Below, one piece after another: positions 1 through 8,248 of a stretch of DNA of 55,427 nucleotides. The stretch spans positions 1-55,427 of the forward strand of contig JAGHIZ010000025.1 in assembly GCA_017886875.1 (NCBI GenBank). Direction: 5' to 3'. Source of the stretch: Butyricicoccus sp. (GTDB lineage: Bacteria; Bacillota; Clostridia; Oscillospirales; Butyricicoccaceae). The notes beneath the pieces are model-generated. The model made no database searches. It had not been told where the DNA came from and saw only the letters and a list, made by a program, of their open reading frames with translations. The stretch's first letter is position 1, and each line of letters begins with the position of its first letter. The position numbers were made by a program, and so were the translations under genes.

Positions 1-81
1 ATATTGTTGAAACGCTACAATATTCGTCACTTTTTTTAAAAAATTTCTACAAAATGAAAGTGTTTTGTGGCAATAATTATG

Positions 82-110
82 TTGACGAAAGTTCAAAAAA
101 AAGGTATTCT
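82..110 (+). promoter_or_regulatory. Promoter of the HPr-like gene
   Basis: TTGACG at 82-87 and TATTCT at 105-110 are separated by 17 bases, close to the vegetative sigma-A consensus. Transcription would begin near 117, about 65 bases before the chosen start codon. Confidence 0.75.
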
Positions 111-180
111 ATTTGTAGACTAAATTTTGAAAACGATACCACTTAACTGGTTAAATCCAAGAATAGGGAGCGATGAGGAA

Positions 181-444
181 ATGTATTCTAAAGAGGTACA
201 GGTAACTAACCAAGTAGGTCTTTATGCAAGACCAGCAACCTTTTTTATTCAGAAGGCTAACGAGTTTAAGAGCACAATTCTTGTTGAAAAGGAAGAGCGT
301 CGTGTAAATGCTAAGAGCTTACTAGGCATTCTCTCCCTTGGCATCACTAAGGGCACAACAATCAATCTGATTGCGGACGGCCCAGACGAGGAAGAAGCTG
401 TTAACGCACTTGTTGAGCTAATCACCTCTAATTTTACCGACTAA
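181..444 (+). CDS. HPr-like phosphocarrier family protein with Tyr at position 15
   Basis: This is an 87-residue protein of the HPr (PTS phosphocarrier) fold. I chose ATG 181, behind AGGGAG at 165-170, rather than the upstream in-frame TTG at 127. The shorter form has the usual HPr length and places the two key positions exactly at 15 and 46. The normal active-site stretch GLHARPA reads GLYARPA, so the phospho-accepting His15 is Tyr15. The regulatory serine is kept at Ser46 within NAKSLLGILSLGI. Known family: HPr uses phospho-His15 in sugar uptake, and Bacillus Crh (Gln15) keeps only Ser46 and works with CcpA. Inference: this is a Crh-like regulatory paralogue, not a PTS carrier. It is transcribed alone. 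Confidence 0.88.
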   Translation: MYSKEVQVTNQVGLYARPATFFIQKANEFKSTILVEKEERRVNAKSLLGILSLGITKGTTINLIADGPDEEEAVNALVELITSNFTD

Positions 445-460
445 TTTTTTCGGAAAACCT

Positions 461-487
461 AAAAGGCACCGCACAGCGGTGCTTTTT
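461..487 (+). terminator. Rho-independent terminator after the HPr-like gene
   Basis: Stem GCACCGC (466-472) and GCGGTGC (476-482) with a three-base loop is followed by five T residues. Flanking A and T runs extend the stem. Confidence 0.88.
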
Positions 488-516
488 CTGTTATTTTTCT
501 ATATAGCGGAGGAATA

Positions 517-2355
517 ATGAGTAGATTTGATGAGCTTAAAATAAAAGTGCTTTCACTTCCATATGAAGCTGGCGTTTATATTATGAAAAATAAAGCTGGC
601 GAGGTTATCTATGTGGGTAAAGCTAAAGCCCTAAAAAATCGTGTCTCACAATATTTTGGAAGTGATACAAGACATAGCCCTAAAACTAAAGTTATGGTGT
701 CTAATATTTGGGATTTTGAAATTATTGTAACTGAAACAGAATTTGAAGCACTTGTGCTTGAAAATGCAATGATTAAAAAATATAAACCTAAATATAATAT
801 TTTGCTTAAAGATGACAAGGGCTATCCTTTTATAAAGGTTTCAACATCTAAGCCTTTCCCAGAATTTGAAATAGTTTCTGCACCTAAAGCAGATAAAGAT
901 AGATATTTTGGTCCTTATTTAAGCAGAGGTGCTGCAAAACAGGCGATTGATACCATAAGCGAAACATTAAAGCTTAAAACATGTAGACGTGTTTTTCCTA
1001 GAGATATAGGCAAAGCACGACCATGTTTAAATAAACATTTAGGCAGATGTATAGCACCTTGTACAGGTGATATTTCACAGGAAGAGTATAAAAAGCTTAT
1101 AGATGAAGCCATAGAGCTATTGCAGGGCAATGATAAATCACTTTTAAAAAGCCTAAATAATCAAATGCAAATTTATGCAGAAGATTTAAACTTTGAACGT
1201 GCAGCAATTATTAGAGATAGAATAAAAGCTATTGAGGGCTTAAATCAAAAACAAAAGGTTGTTGCAGGCTCTTTTGCTGATTTAGATGTTGTTTCATTTG
1301 TTCAGGGACAAACTAAAGGCTGCGTAGTTGTACTTCATTATCTTGGCGGTTCGCTGCAAGATAAGGAATACACTATAATAGATGGTACAGGCACAGAAGA
1401 TATTAGCGAGGTTTTAAGTGCATTTTTAAAGCAATATTATTCACTTAGAAAAGTTGTACCTAAAACTGTGCTTTTAAACTGTGAAATAGAGGATATGCAA
1501 GTTATAAATCAGTTTTTATCAGCTATTGCTGGTAAAAATATAGTTTTAAGCGTGCCAAAACGTGGAAAACGTCACGATTTAGTTAGACTTGCAGAAAAAA
1601 ATGCAAGTGAGGAAATATCAAGAACTGAAACCAAAGAGCAAAGATATGCAAAATCGCTTGAACTTCTTCAAAATATAACAGGTGTTAATAAATTACCTGT
1701 TTTGCTTGAAAGTTATGATATTTCAAATTTTGCGGGTGCAGATACAGTTGGCTCTATGGTTGTTTTTGAAAATGCACAGCCAAAACGTAGTAAATATCGT
1801 AAATTTAAAATAGAATGTACTGCAAATGGTCAAGATGATTATGCGGCTATGGCGGAAATGCTGACAAGACGCATTGAAAGATTTAAAGCTGATGATGAAA
1901 AGTTCTGTCCACTTCCAGATATGTTTTTAATTGATGGCGGTTTAGGGCATGTAAAAACAGCTAAAACAGTTTTAGATAAATTTAATATAACTGTGCCATG
2001 TTTTGGTATGGTAAAAGATGACCACCATAGAACTAGAGGTTTAGTTGCACCAGACTCAAGAGAATTTGGCATTTCTACTATGCCGGCAGTTTTTTCTTTA
2101 ATTGGTCGAATACAAGAAGAAACACATAGATTTGCAATAACTTTTAATAGAAGCTTAGGCTCTAAACGTATGAAAACATCAACTCTGGATAAAATTTCTG
2201 GAGTTGGCGAAAAACGTAGAAATGAGCTTTTAAAATATTTTAAAACGATAGATGCTATAAAAAAAGCTGATATAAATGAGCTTAAACGCATTGTTCCAAC
2301 AAATACTGCACAGGCAGTATATGACTTTTTTCATTCGGGAGAAAACAAAACGTGA
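517..2355 (+). CDS. uvrC: Excinuclease ABC subunit C
   Basis: UvrC makes the dual incisions of nucleotide excision repair after UvrA/UvrB damage recognition. The 612 residues match the family length. The N-terminal GIY-YIG nuclease is visible at about 15-95 (GVYIMKN at 19-25, YVGKAKALKNRV at 32-43). Four cysteines at 156, 170, 178 and 182 fit the cluster-binding cysteines of UvrC. The UVR (UvrB-binding) helix lies at about 210-240, an RNase-H-like nuclease domain follows with YDISNFAG, and a helix-hairpin-helix tail contains ISGVGEKRR. A GCGGAGGA ribosome site precedes ATG 517. The gene overlaps rsmD by four bases, so the two are probably coupled. Confidence 0.97.
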   Translation: MSRFDELKIKVLSLPYEAGVYIMKNKAGEVIYVGKAKALKNRVSQYFGSDTRHSPKTKVMVSNIWDFEIIVTETEFEALVLENAMIKKYKPKYNILLKDDKGYPFIKVSTSKPFPEFEIVSAPKADKDRYFGPYLSRGAAKQAIDTISETLKLKTCRRVFPRDIGKARPCLNKHLGRCIAPCTGDISQEEYKKLIDEAIELLQGNDKSLLKSLNNQMQIYAEDLNFERAAIIRDRIKAIEGLNQKQKVVAGSFADLDVVSFVQGQTKGCVVVLHYLGGSLQDKEYTIIDGTGTEDISEVLSAFLKQYYSLRKVVPKTVLLNCEIEDMQVINQFLSAIAGKNIVLSVPKRGKRHDLVRLAEKNASEEISRTETKEQRYAKSLELLQNITGVNKLPVLLESYDISNFAGADTVGSMVVFENAQPKRSKYRKFKIECTANGQDDYAAMAEMLTRRIERFKADDEKFCPLPDMFLIDGGLGHVKTAKTVLDKFNITVPCFGMVKDDHHRTRGLVAPDSREFGISTMPAVFSLIGRIQEETHRFAITFNRSLGSKRMKTSTLDKISGVGEKRRNELLKYFKTIDAIKKADINELKRIVPTNTAQAVYDFFHSGENKT

Positions 2356-2903
2356 GAGTAATTTCAGGAAGTGCCAGAGGTTGTAAATTACAGCCTGTAC
2401 AGGGCATGAATACAAGACCTACAACTGATAGAGTTAAGGAGTCAGTTTTTAATATAATTCAAATGCATATAAGAGATGCTGTTGTTTTAGATTTATTTGC
2501 TGGCACAGGTCAGCTTGGTATAGAAACACTTAGCCGAGGTGCAAAATTTTGTGATTTTGTAGACCATAACAGAAATGCACAGCAGACAATAAAGAAAAAT
2601 CTTTCACTGGCTAGGGTTGAAGATAGAGCCAAACTTCATGCGGTAAATGCAAACGAATTTATAAAACGAGCAGATAAAAATAAATATAACCTTATATTAC
2701 TAGACCCACCATATGGCGGAAAAATATTAAATAATGCACTTTTTATGCTGAATGAGTTTGACATTTTAGCTCCCTCTGGTATAATATTATGCGAAAGTGC
2801 TATAGAGGACGAGATAGTTTCTCCTTTTAAATTGGGTAAAGAATATCGTTATGGTGCAATAAAAATTACGGTGCTTTATCATAAAGATACTTTAGATGTT
2901 TAA
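2352..2903 (+). CDS. rsmD: 16S rRNA (guanine966-N2)-methyltransferase
   Basis: RsmD methylates G966 of 16S rRNA with S-adenosylmethionine. The 183-residue protein opens with the family signature MRVISGSARG and TRPTTDRVKE. It carries SAM motif I (VLDLFAGTGQLG) at about 45-56 and the amino-methylase motif DPPY at 118-121. It starts at GTG 2352, which overlaps the uvrC TGA stop in a GTGA arrangement, implying translational coupling. rsmD next to coaD is a very common bacterial order, which supports the call. Confidence 0.95.
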   Translation: MRVISGSARGCKLQPVQGMNTRPTTDRVKESVFNIIQMHIRDAVVLDLFAGTGQLGIETLSRGAKFCDFVDHNRNAQQTIKKNLSLARVEDRAKLHAVNANEFIKRADKNKYNLILLDPPYGGKILNNALFMLNEFDILAPSGIILCESAIEDEIVSPFKLGKEYRYGAIKITVLYHKDTLDV

Positions 2904-2911
2904 TAATAGAT

Positions 2912-3412
2912 ATGGAAAATAAAAATATGAAAATTGCAATTTATCCCGGAAGTTTTGACCCTGTTACACTTGGTCACTTAGATATTATAAATAGAGCTTC
3001 TGCTTTATTTGATAAGCTTATAGTTGTGGTGATGCACAATGTATCTAAAAAACCTATATTTTCAGTCGAGGAAAGAAAAGAGTTTCTCCGCCGCACAACA
3101 AAGCATATAAAGGGCGTTGAAATAGATAGTTTTGGTGGTTTGCTCGCAGACTATGCTGCAAAACAAGGTGCTTGCACAATTGTTAAAGGTCTAAGAGCAG
3201 TTAGTGACTTTGAATATGAATTTCAAATGGCTTTGACCAACAGAAAGTTAAACCCAGAAGTAGATACCATATTTTTAATGACAAGTGCGGAATATATGTA
3301 CCTTTCATCATCTATGGTTAAGGACATTGCACTGCATGGCGGAAACGTGGCAGACTTTGTGCCTGCTGAAATTGAGAGCGAAATTATAGCTAGAATAAGA
3401 AAGGACGGATAA
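2912..3412 (+). CDS. coaD: Phosphopantetheine adenylyltransferase
   Basis: CoaD transfers AMP to 4'-phosphopantetheine, the penultimate step of coenzyme A synthesis. The nucleotidyltransferase motif YPGSFDPVTLGH is near the N-terminus and SSSMVKDIA near the C-terminus, as in the family. ATG 2912 gives 166 residues. ATG 2927 (MKIAIYPG) gives 161 residues, closer to the usual CoaD start, and neither has a strong ribosome site, so the start is uncertain by five codons. It follows rsmD by eight bases and sits in the same operon. Confidence 0.95.
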   Translation: MENKNMKIAIYPGSFDPVTLGHLDIINRASALFDKLIVVVMHNVSKKPIFSVEERKEFLRRTTKHIKGVEIDSFGGLLADYAAKQGACTIVKGLRAVSDFEYEFQMALTNRKLNPEVDTIFLMTSAEYMYLSSSMVKDIALHGGNVADFVPAEIESEIIARIRKDG

Positions 3413-3417
3413 AGACA

Positions 3418-3879
3418 ATGGCAGCAGTAGAAGAACTGGTAAACAGCCTATATGAAATGGTACAAGATGCAGGTGCAGTACCATTTACTGATAAGTGTAT
3501 GTTAGAACGTGATAGAGTGCTTGATATGCTCGATGAGCTTAGAGTTTCTCTACCAGCAGACCTTAAAATGGCACAAGATATTGTGGAAAAACGCAATGAA
3601 TTATTAACAGCAGGCAAGCGTGAAGCTGATGCTCTAAAACAGCAGGCAGAAGACGCAGCTCGCACACTTATTTCTGAAACCGAGGTTATGAAGGCTGCAC
3701 AAGCAAAGGCTAAGGAAATTTTAAGTAATGCTGAAATTCAAGCTAGAGAGCTTCGTAAAGTAGCTAATGAATACTGTGAAGAAACACTAAAACGCACAGA
3801 AGAATCTGTTGCTTTAGGTCTTGCAGAGGTTCAAAAGGCTCGTCAACGCTTTAGAGATATCGCATCGCAAGCTTTATAA
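3418..3879 (+). CDS. Conserved coiled-coil protein downstream of coaD, function unknown
   Basis: A 153-residue charged protein rich in Ala, Glu, Lys and Arg, with no signal peptide or membrane segment. Residues from about 20 to 150 read as nearly continuous alpha helix with heptad-like spacing, and the N-terminus MAAVEELVNSLYEMV is more compact. It resembles the DivIVA-like or 'ATPase'-labelled coiled-coil proteins found after coaD in Clostridia, but I see no nucleotide-binding loop, so an ATPase label would be unsupported. It starts five bases after coaD behind AAGGACGG and ends the operon before a terminator. Standing just before the division cluster, it may act in cell shape or envelope work; that is inference. 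Confidence 0.75.
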   Translation: MAAVEELVNSLYEMVQDAGAVPFTDKCMLERDRVLDMLDELRVSLPADLKMAQDIVEKRNELLTAGKREADALKQQAEDAARTLISETEVMKAAQAKAKEILSNAEIQARELRKVANEYCEETLKRTEESVALGLAEVQKARQRFRDIASQAL

Positions 3880-3916
3880 AAATATTAAAGGCAATTTGTA
3901 TATTTTATATAAAGAG

Positions 3917-3950
3917 CAGGAGACATTTTTATTGTCTCTTGTTTTCTTTT
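3917..3950 (+). terminator. Terminator of the uvrC-rsmD-coaD operon
   Basis: A nine-pair stem between CAGGAGACA (3917-3925) and TGTCTCTTG (3933-3941), with one G-U pair, is followed by a T-rich tract. It separates the repair/CoA operon from the division cluster. Confidence 0.85.
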
Positions 3951-3959
3951 TATGAAAAA

Positions 3960-3975
3960 TCGAACAACTGTTCGA
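3960..3975. promoter_or_regulatory. LexA/DinR-box-like palindrome upstream of the dcw cluster
   Basis: TCGAACAACTGTTCGA is an inverted repeat with seven-base arms around AC. It contains GAAC-N4-GTTC and matches 13 of 14 positions of the Gram-positive LexA consensus CGAACRNRYGTTYG. It lies 78 bases upstream of the -35 box of the rsmH promoter. The match is visible; regulation by LexA is inferred. Confidence 0.6.
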
Positions 3976-4052
3976 CAAAAGAAAAGTGACAAAATTCGCA
4001 TAACTTTATTAAAAATAGGTCATTTGCATTTAAAAAAAGTTACATACTAGGG

Positions 4053-4081
4053 TTGCAAAATGAAAATAAAAAGGTTATAAT
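4053..4081 (+). promoter_or_regulatory. Promoter of the dcw cluster
   Basis: TTGCAA (4053-4058) and a perfect TATAAT (4076-4081) are 17 bases apart. The predicted leader is about 80 bases and contains the perfect palindrome TGGTTTAAACCA at 4116-4127. Confidence 0.8.
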
Positions 4082-4166
4082 AGTCTAAAGATGTGTGGGT
4101 GTTTATAAATACATCTGGTTTAAACCATAAGTTAGATTTTAATATTATTTTTTTATATATTTAGAA

Positions 4167-5123
4167 ATGAGTTTATATATGAACAAAAGTGATTTTCATC
4201 ATATATCTATCTTGCTTGATGAATGTTTGAATGCACTCGAAATAAAGCCTGATGGTACATATATGGACGCTACTTTAGGCGGTGCAGGTCATTCGCTTAG
4301 AATAGCTCAAAGACTTGACAAGGGCGGCAAACTTATCTGTATAGATAGAGATGATGCCGCACTTAATAATGCAGAAAAACGTCTCAAAGATGTTCGTGAA
4401 CGTGTGACACTTGTAAAAAGCGATTTTCGTAATCTTGATAATGTAATTGCGGATTTAGGGCTTTCTGGTGTCGATGGTATTTTATTTGACCTTGGCGTGT
4501 CATCTCCTCAGCTTGATGAGGCAGAACGTGGATTTTCTTATATGCAAGATGCACCACTTGATATGCGTATGGATAGACAGCAAAAACTCACAGCTTATGA
4601 TGTTGTAAACACATTTGAGCAGTCAGAGCTTCGCAGGATTTTAATTGAGTATGGCGAGGAACGTTACGCTTCCAATATTGCTGCTGCAATAGTTCGCAAG
4701 CGTGAGCAAAAACAAATTGAAACCACATTTGAACTTGTAGAAGTTATTAAAAGTGCTATGCCAGCTAAGGCTCTAAGAGAAAAACAGCACCCTGCTAAAC
4801 GCTCATTTCAAGCAATTAGAATTGCTGTAAATGATGAGCTAGGTGCGGTTAGAGAGGCTATGCAAAAGGCAATAGATGCACTAAACCAAAACGGACGACT
4901 TGCGGTAATCACTTTCCACTCACTTGAAGACCGCATTGTTAAGGAAACTATGAAGAAAGCGGCTGAAGGCTGCACATGTCCAAGGGATTTCCCTGTTTGT
5001 GTGTGCGGAAATAAGCCAAAGGTAAAACTGATAAGCCGTAAGCCTATATTGCCATCACAAGGCGAAATAGATGAAAATGCAAGAGCTCGTTCTGCAAAAC
5101 TTAGGGTTTGTCAAAAGTTGTAA
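4167..5123 (+). CDS. rsmH: 16S rRNA (cytosine1402-N4)-methyltransferase
   Basis: RsmH (MraW) methylates C1402 of 16S rRNA and opens most dcw clusters. Family motifs are plain: HHISILLDECL, the SAM loop MDATLGGAGHS, FDLGVSSPQLDEAERGFSY, HPAKRSFQAIRIAVNDEL and ITFHSLEDRIVK. The 318-residue length is normal. The start is ATG 4167 or ATG 4179 (MNKSDFHH); neither has a clear Shine-Dalgarno sequence, which is unusual here. The usual first gene of the cluster, mraZ, is missing upstream. Confidence 0.96.
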   Translation: MSLYMNKSDFHHISILLDECLNALEIKPDGTYMDATLGGAGHSLRIAQRLDKGGKLICIDRDDAALNNAEKRLKDVRERVTLVKSDFRNLDNVIADLGLSGVDGILFDLGVSSPQLDEAERGFSYMQDAPLDMRMDRQQKLTAYDVVNTFEQSELRRILIEYGEERYASNIAAAIVRKREQKQIETTFELVEVIKSAMPAKALREKQHPAKRSFQAIRIAVNDELGAVREAMQKAIDALNQNGRLAVITFHSLEDRIVKETMKKAAEGCTCPRDFPVCVCGNKPKVKLISRKPILPSQGEIDENARARSAKLRVCQKL

Positions 5124-5164
5124 GCATTGTATTTTTTTGAATTTTAAGAAGGGAATGGCTTTAA

Positions 5165-5632
5165 ATGGATAAATCTCGCACAGCAAAGCAGCAGGCACCA
5201 AGACCTACTGTGCGTCAGAACAAAAAATCCGCTGCTCGAAAGCGTACGTCCAGAAGCAAACTTCTTCGTATTATATCTTTTCCAAGAGTTATGGCTGCAC
5301 TAGCCTTTGCGTGTTTTTGTGCTATTATGCTTTATAGCAATATGAACCTTACACGCCTTACAAAGGAAATAGGAGAACAAGAAACAGCTTTAGAGCAGGT
5401 GCAAAGTGAATATGTTTCACTCAAAGCTCGTAAGGAACAAGCATTGAGTATAAGTTACATAGAAAATTATGCACAGAATGAACTGGGTATGGTTAAAATG
5501 GACCCATCTCAGATAGAATATATTGAAATGACAAAACCGGAAGTTACAGAGGTTTCCGATACAACGAAACTGGGGGACGCAGCTGCAAATCTAATGCGTG
5601 GCTTTACTGCCGTATTGGAATATTTGCAATAA
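5165..5632 (+). CDS. ftsL: FtsL-type cell division protein
   Basis: A 155-residue bitopic membrane protein with a basic cytoplasmic N-terminus (about 1-38), one membrane segment at about 39-58, a coiled coil at about 60-100 starting LTKEIGEQETALEQ, and an extracytoplasmic tail containing ENYAQNELGMVKMD, the FtsL/DivIC-type motif. Position between rsmH and the septal PBP is the standard ftsL slot. FtsL joins FtsQ/DivIB and DivIC to activate the FtsW-PBP pair at the septum. Sequence conservation is low in this family, so the name rests on topology and location. Confidence 0.85.
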   Translation: MDKSRTAKQQAPRPTVRQNKKSAARKRTSRSKLLRIISFPRVMAALAFACFCAIMLYSNMNLTRLTKEIGEQETALEQVQSEYVSLKARKEQALSISYIENYAQNELGMVKMDPSQIEYIEMTKPEVTEVSDTTKLGDAAANLMRGFTAVLEYLQ

Positions 5633-5747
5633 GTTGCTGAATAAGATGGTACTGCGGGAGTGAGAGGTGGAAACGCTTCTGACTCCCGCTTGTTGTTTGT
5701 CGAATGTTAAGTTATTAAAGCAAATTTCAAATGGAGGAAATTCTTAT

Positions 5748-8225
5748 ATGAATGCCCGAAAACCTAAAGGCAGTAAACGTCCTAGTTTAATGATGCGTAG
5801 TCGTATATCTGTACTAGTCGCTGTATTAGTATTATTTTGTTTTAGCGTTGTTGCTGTGCGTCTTTTTTGGATGCAGGTTATAAGATATGATTATTATAGA
5901 GAAAAAGCTCTGAATTTCCAGACTAAAGACAGCATTATTGAACCTAAACGTGGCACTATATACGATAGAAATCATAAGGTGCTCGCACAGTCAGCATCAA
6001 CTAAATCTGTACTTATTAACCCAAATGGACTTAAAACATGGGTAAAAACACAAAACTCTACACTTAAAAACCAGCAGGAAGAAAATCCATCTGTTCAGCT
6101 TTTAGAGCTTGAGGAAGTTCAACAAAAGATTGCTGAGATTTTAAGTGAAAACTTATCACTTTCTTATGAAAGTGTTTTATCAAAAGTGCAAAGAGTAGAC
6201 CGTCAATCAATGGAGATTAAAGGTCAAGTCGAACAGGATATAGTTGATAAAATTATTAAGGAAATTGAAGATGCAGGTATTGCAACGGGTGCATATAACT
6301 CAGTTTATACCGAACCTGATACAAAGCGTTATTATCCTTATGGCTCTTTTGCTTCTCAGGTTATTGGTTTTATAAATAGCAGTGGTCCTGTTGGTGGTAT
6401 TGAGCTTGAATATAATGATGTTTTATCTGGTACAGCAGGTAGAATTGTACGTGCACAAAATGTAAGTAATTCAGATATGCCATTTGAGTACGAACAATAT
6501 GTTCCAGCTCAAGATGGCGGTTCAGTTGTGCTAACTATTGATGAAAGCATACAACATTACCTTGAAACACATGTTGAAGCAGCTCTTGCAGACAATCCAC
6601 AAGCACGTGGTGGTGTTTCTGGTATTGTAATGGACGTAAAAACAGGTGAAATTTTAGGCATGGTTAATATGCCAGATTTTGATATAAATGCATATAGCAC
6701 TATTGAGAAAGATAATTTATACTATAATGAGCTGAAGGCTGAAGTTGAAGAATACTTTACTGAAAATGGTATAAATGGTGAAGTCAAAGATGAATATTTA
6801 TGTGAAGGTAAATGGGCAGGTCTGCCAGAGAGTATGACCGATGAGCAGAAAACTGAAGTAGATACACTTCGCACCACTAAATTACAGGCGATGTGGAGAA
6901 ACCATATTGTTTCAGATACCTATGAACCAGGTTCAACTTTTAAGCTTATGACAGTTGCAACAGCTCTTGAGTCGCAGACAATAAGCACACAAGATACTTT
7001 TGTTTGTAATGGCTCTATGATGGTTGCAGGTTGGGATAAACCAATTAAATGTCATAAAACCACAGGTCACGGCACTCAAACACTTACAGAGGCTCTTATG
7101 AACTCTTGTAACGTTGCTATGATGCAAATTGTTTTTAAAACTACACCAGCTACTTTCTATGAGTATTTTGAAGCTTTTGGGCTTATTGGTAAAACAGGTA
7201 TAGATTTACCAGGTGAAACAAATAATACTTCTATTGTATATACTGAAAAACAACTTACTGATACTCCTTCTAACCTTGCCGTATCTTCATTTGGTCAACG
7301 TTTTAAGGTAACTCCACTTCAAATGATATCTATGGTTTGTGCTATTGTTGATGATGGCAACCTTAAAACTCCACATATTGTACGTCAGATTTTAAATTCT
7401 GATGGCTCTGTACGTGAAACCGTTCAAACTGAAATTGTGCGTCAGGTAATTTCTGAGGAAACATCAGAATTTATGTGTCAGGCTATGGAAGCAGTTGTTT
7501 CTGATGGTACTGGTAAAAACGCATATGTTGCGGGTTATCGTGTGGGCGGTAAAACAGCAACATCAGAAATTGAAAAAAAGCGAGATGCAGATGGTAAAGT
7601 TATAGATATTGAGCCTCGTTATACAGCGTCATTTATTGGTGTTGCACCTATGGACGACCCACAAATAGCTGTTTTGGTTGCAATCCATGACCTTCCAGAA
7701 AGTGCTCCTCATGGTGGTGGTGCTATTGCTGCTCCAGTAGTAGCTAGAATTTTAGAAGATGTACTTCCATATTGGGGCGTTGAACAAAGCTTTGATGAAG
7801 ATAATGCTGACCGAATTGAAATTCAGGTTTCAAGCGTTATTGGTAAAACAGAAGAAGAAGCCGCAGAGATACTTGAAAACCTTGGTTTTACTTATAAAAC
7901 CATTGGTGATGGCGATACTATTACTGACCAAGTTCCAAGTGGTGGCGTTAAAATACCAACTGGCAGCCAAGTTATACTGTATATGGGTGGTGAAAAGAGT
8001 ACAGACCTAATAACTGTACCAAATGTGCTTGGTGAGCACCCAGATACTGCACAAAGTAGATTAAAATCTAATAATCTGTATATGCGTAGAACTGGTATCA
8101 AGAGCAGCCAGACAAATGCCCAAACTCAGGCAACTCAACAAGACCCAGCAGCAGGCACTCAAGTTCCTATTGGTACTGTTATTACTGTATCATTTGAAAA
8201 TACAACAGGTGTAAGCGACCGTTAA
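5748..8225 (+). CDS. ftsI: Septal class B penicillin-binding protein with two PASTA domains (FtsI/SpoVD type)
   Basis: This transpeptidase cross-links septal peptidoglycan. I chose ATG 5748, behind GGAGG at 5733-5737, over the earlier in-frame start at 5667; this gives 825 residues beginning MNARKPKGSKRP. A membrane anchor lies at about 18-42 and is followed by the PBP dimerisation domain. The catalytic Ser396 is in STFK, the second motif is SCN (453-455), and the third is KTAT (602-605), where KTG is usual. Two C-terminal PASTA domains begin near VIGKTEEEAAEIL and VPNVLGEHPDTAQ. One PASTA domain is typical of SpoVD and two of PBP2X-like proteins. Whether it serves vegetative or sporulation septa cannot be told. 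Confidence 0.93.
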   Translation: MNARKPKGSKRPSLMMRSRISVLVAVLVLFCFSVVAVRLFWMQVIRYDYYREKALNFQTKDSIIEPKRGTIYDRNHKVLAQSASTKSVLINPNGLKTWVKTQNSTLKNQQEENPSVQLLELEEVQQKIAEILSENLSLSYESVLSKVQRVDRQSMEIKGQVEQDIVDKIIKEIEDAGIATGAYNSVYTEPDTKRYYPYGSFASQVIGFINSSGPVGGIELEYNDVLSGTAGRIVRAQNVSNSDMPFEYEQYVPAQDGGSVVLTIDESIQHYLETHVEAALADNPQARGGVSGIVMDVKTGEILGMVNMPDFDINAYSTIEKDNLYYNELKAEVEEYFTENGINGEVKDEYLCEGKWAGLPESMTDEQKTEVDTLRTTKLQAMWRNHIVSDTYEPGSTFKLMTVATALESQTISTQDTFVCNGSMMVAGWDKPIKCHKTTGHGTQTLTEALMNSCNVAMMQIVFKTTPATFYEYFEAFGLIGKTGIDLPGETNNTSIVYTEKQLTDTPSNLAVSSFGQRFKVTPLQMISMVCAIVDDGNLKTPHIVRQILNSDGSVRETVQTEIVRQVISEETSEFMCQAMEAVVSDGTGKNAYVAGYRVGGKTATSEIEKKRDADGKVIDIEPRYTASFIGVAPMDDPQIAVLVAIHDLPESAPHGGGAIAAPVVARILEDVLPYWGVEQSFDEDNADRIEIQVSSVIGKTEEEAAEILENLGFTYKTIGDGDTITDQVPSGGVKIPTGSQVILYMGGEKSTDLITVPNVLGEHPDTAQSRLKSNNLYMRRTGIKSSQTNAQTQATQQDPAAGTQVPIGTVITVSFENTTGVSDR

Positions 8226-8248
8226 AGTATTAAATGAGGTAAAAATTT

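Noticed and set aside
127-180. Longer HPr-like protein beginning at TTG 127
   Set aside because: AGGGAG before ATG 181, normal HPr length, and exact placement of positions 15 and 46 all favour the shorter form.
1839-2291. 150-codon open frame on the minus strand inside uvrC
   Set aside because: It is a mirror of a conserved uvrC coding region, has no ribosome site, and reads like antisense of real codons.
3418-3879. mraZ as first gene of the dcw cluster
   Set aside because: The protein is a coiled coil without the MraZ/AbrB DNA-binding repeats and belongs to the upstream operon.
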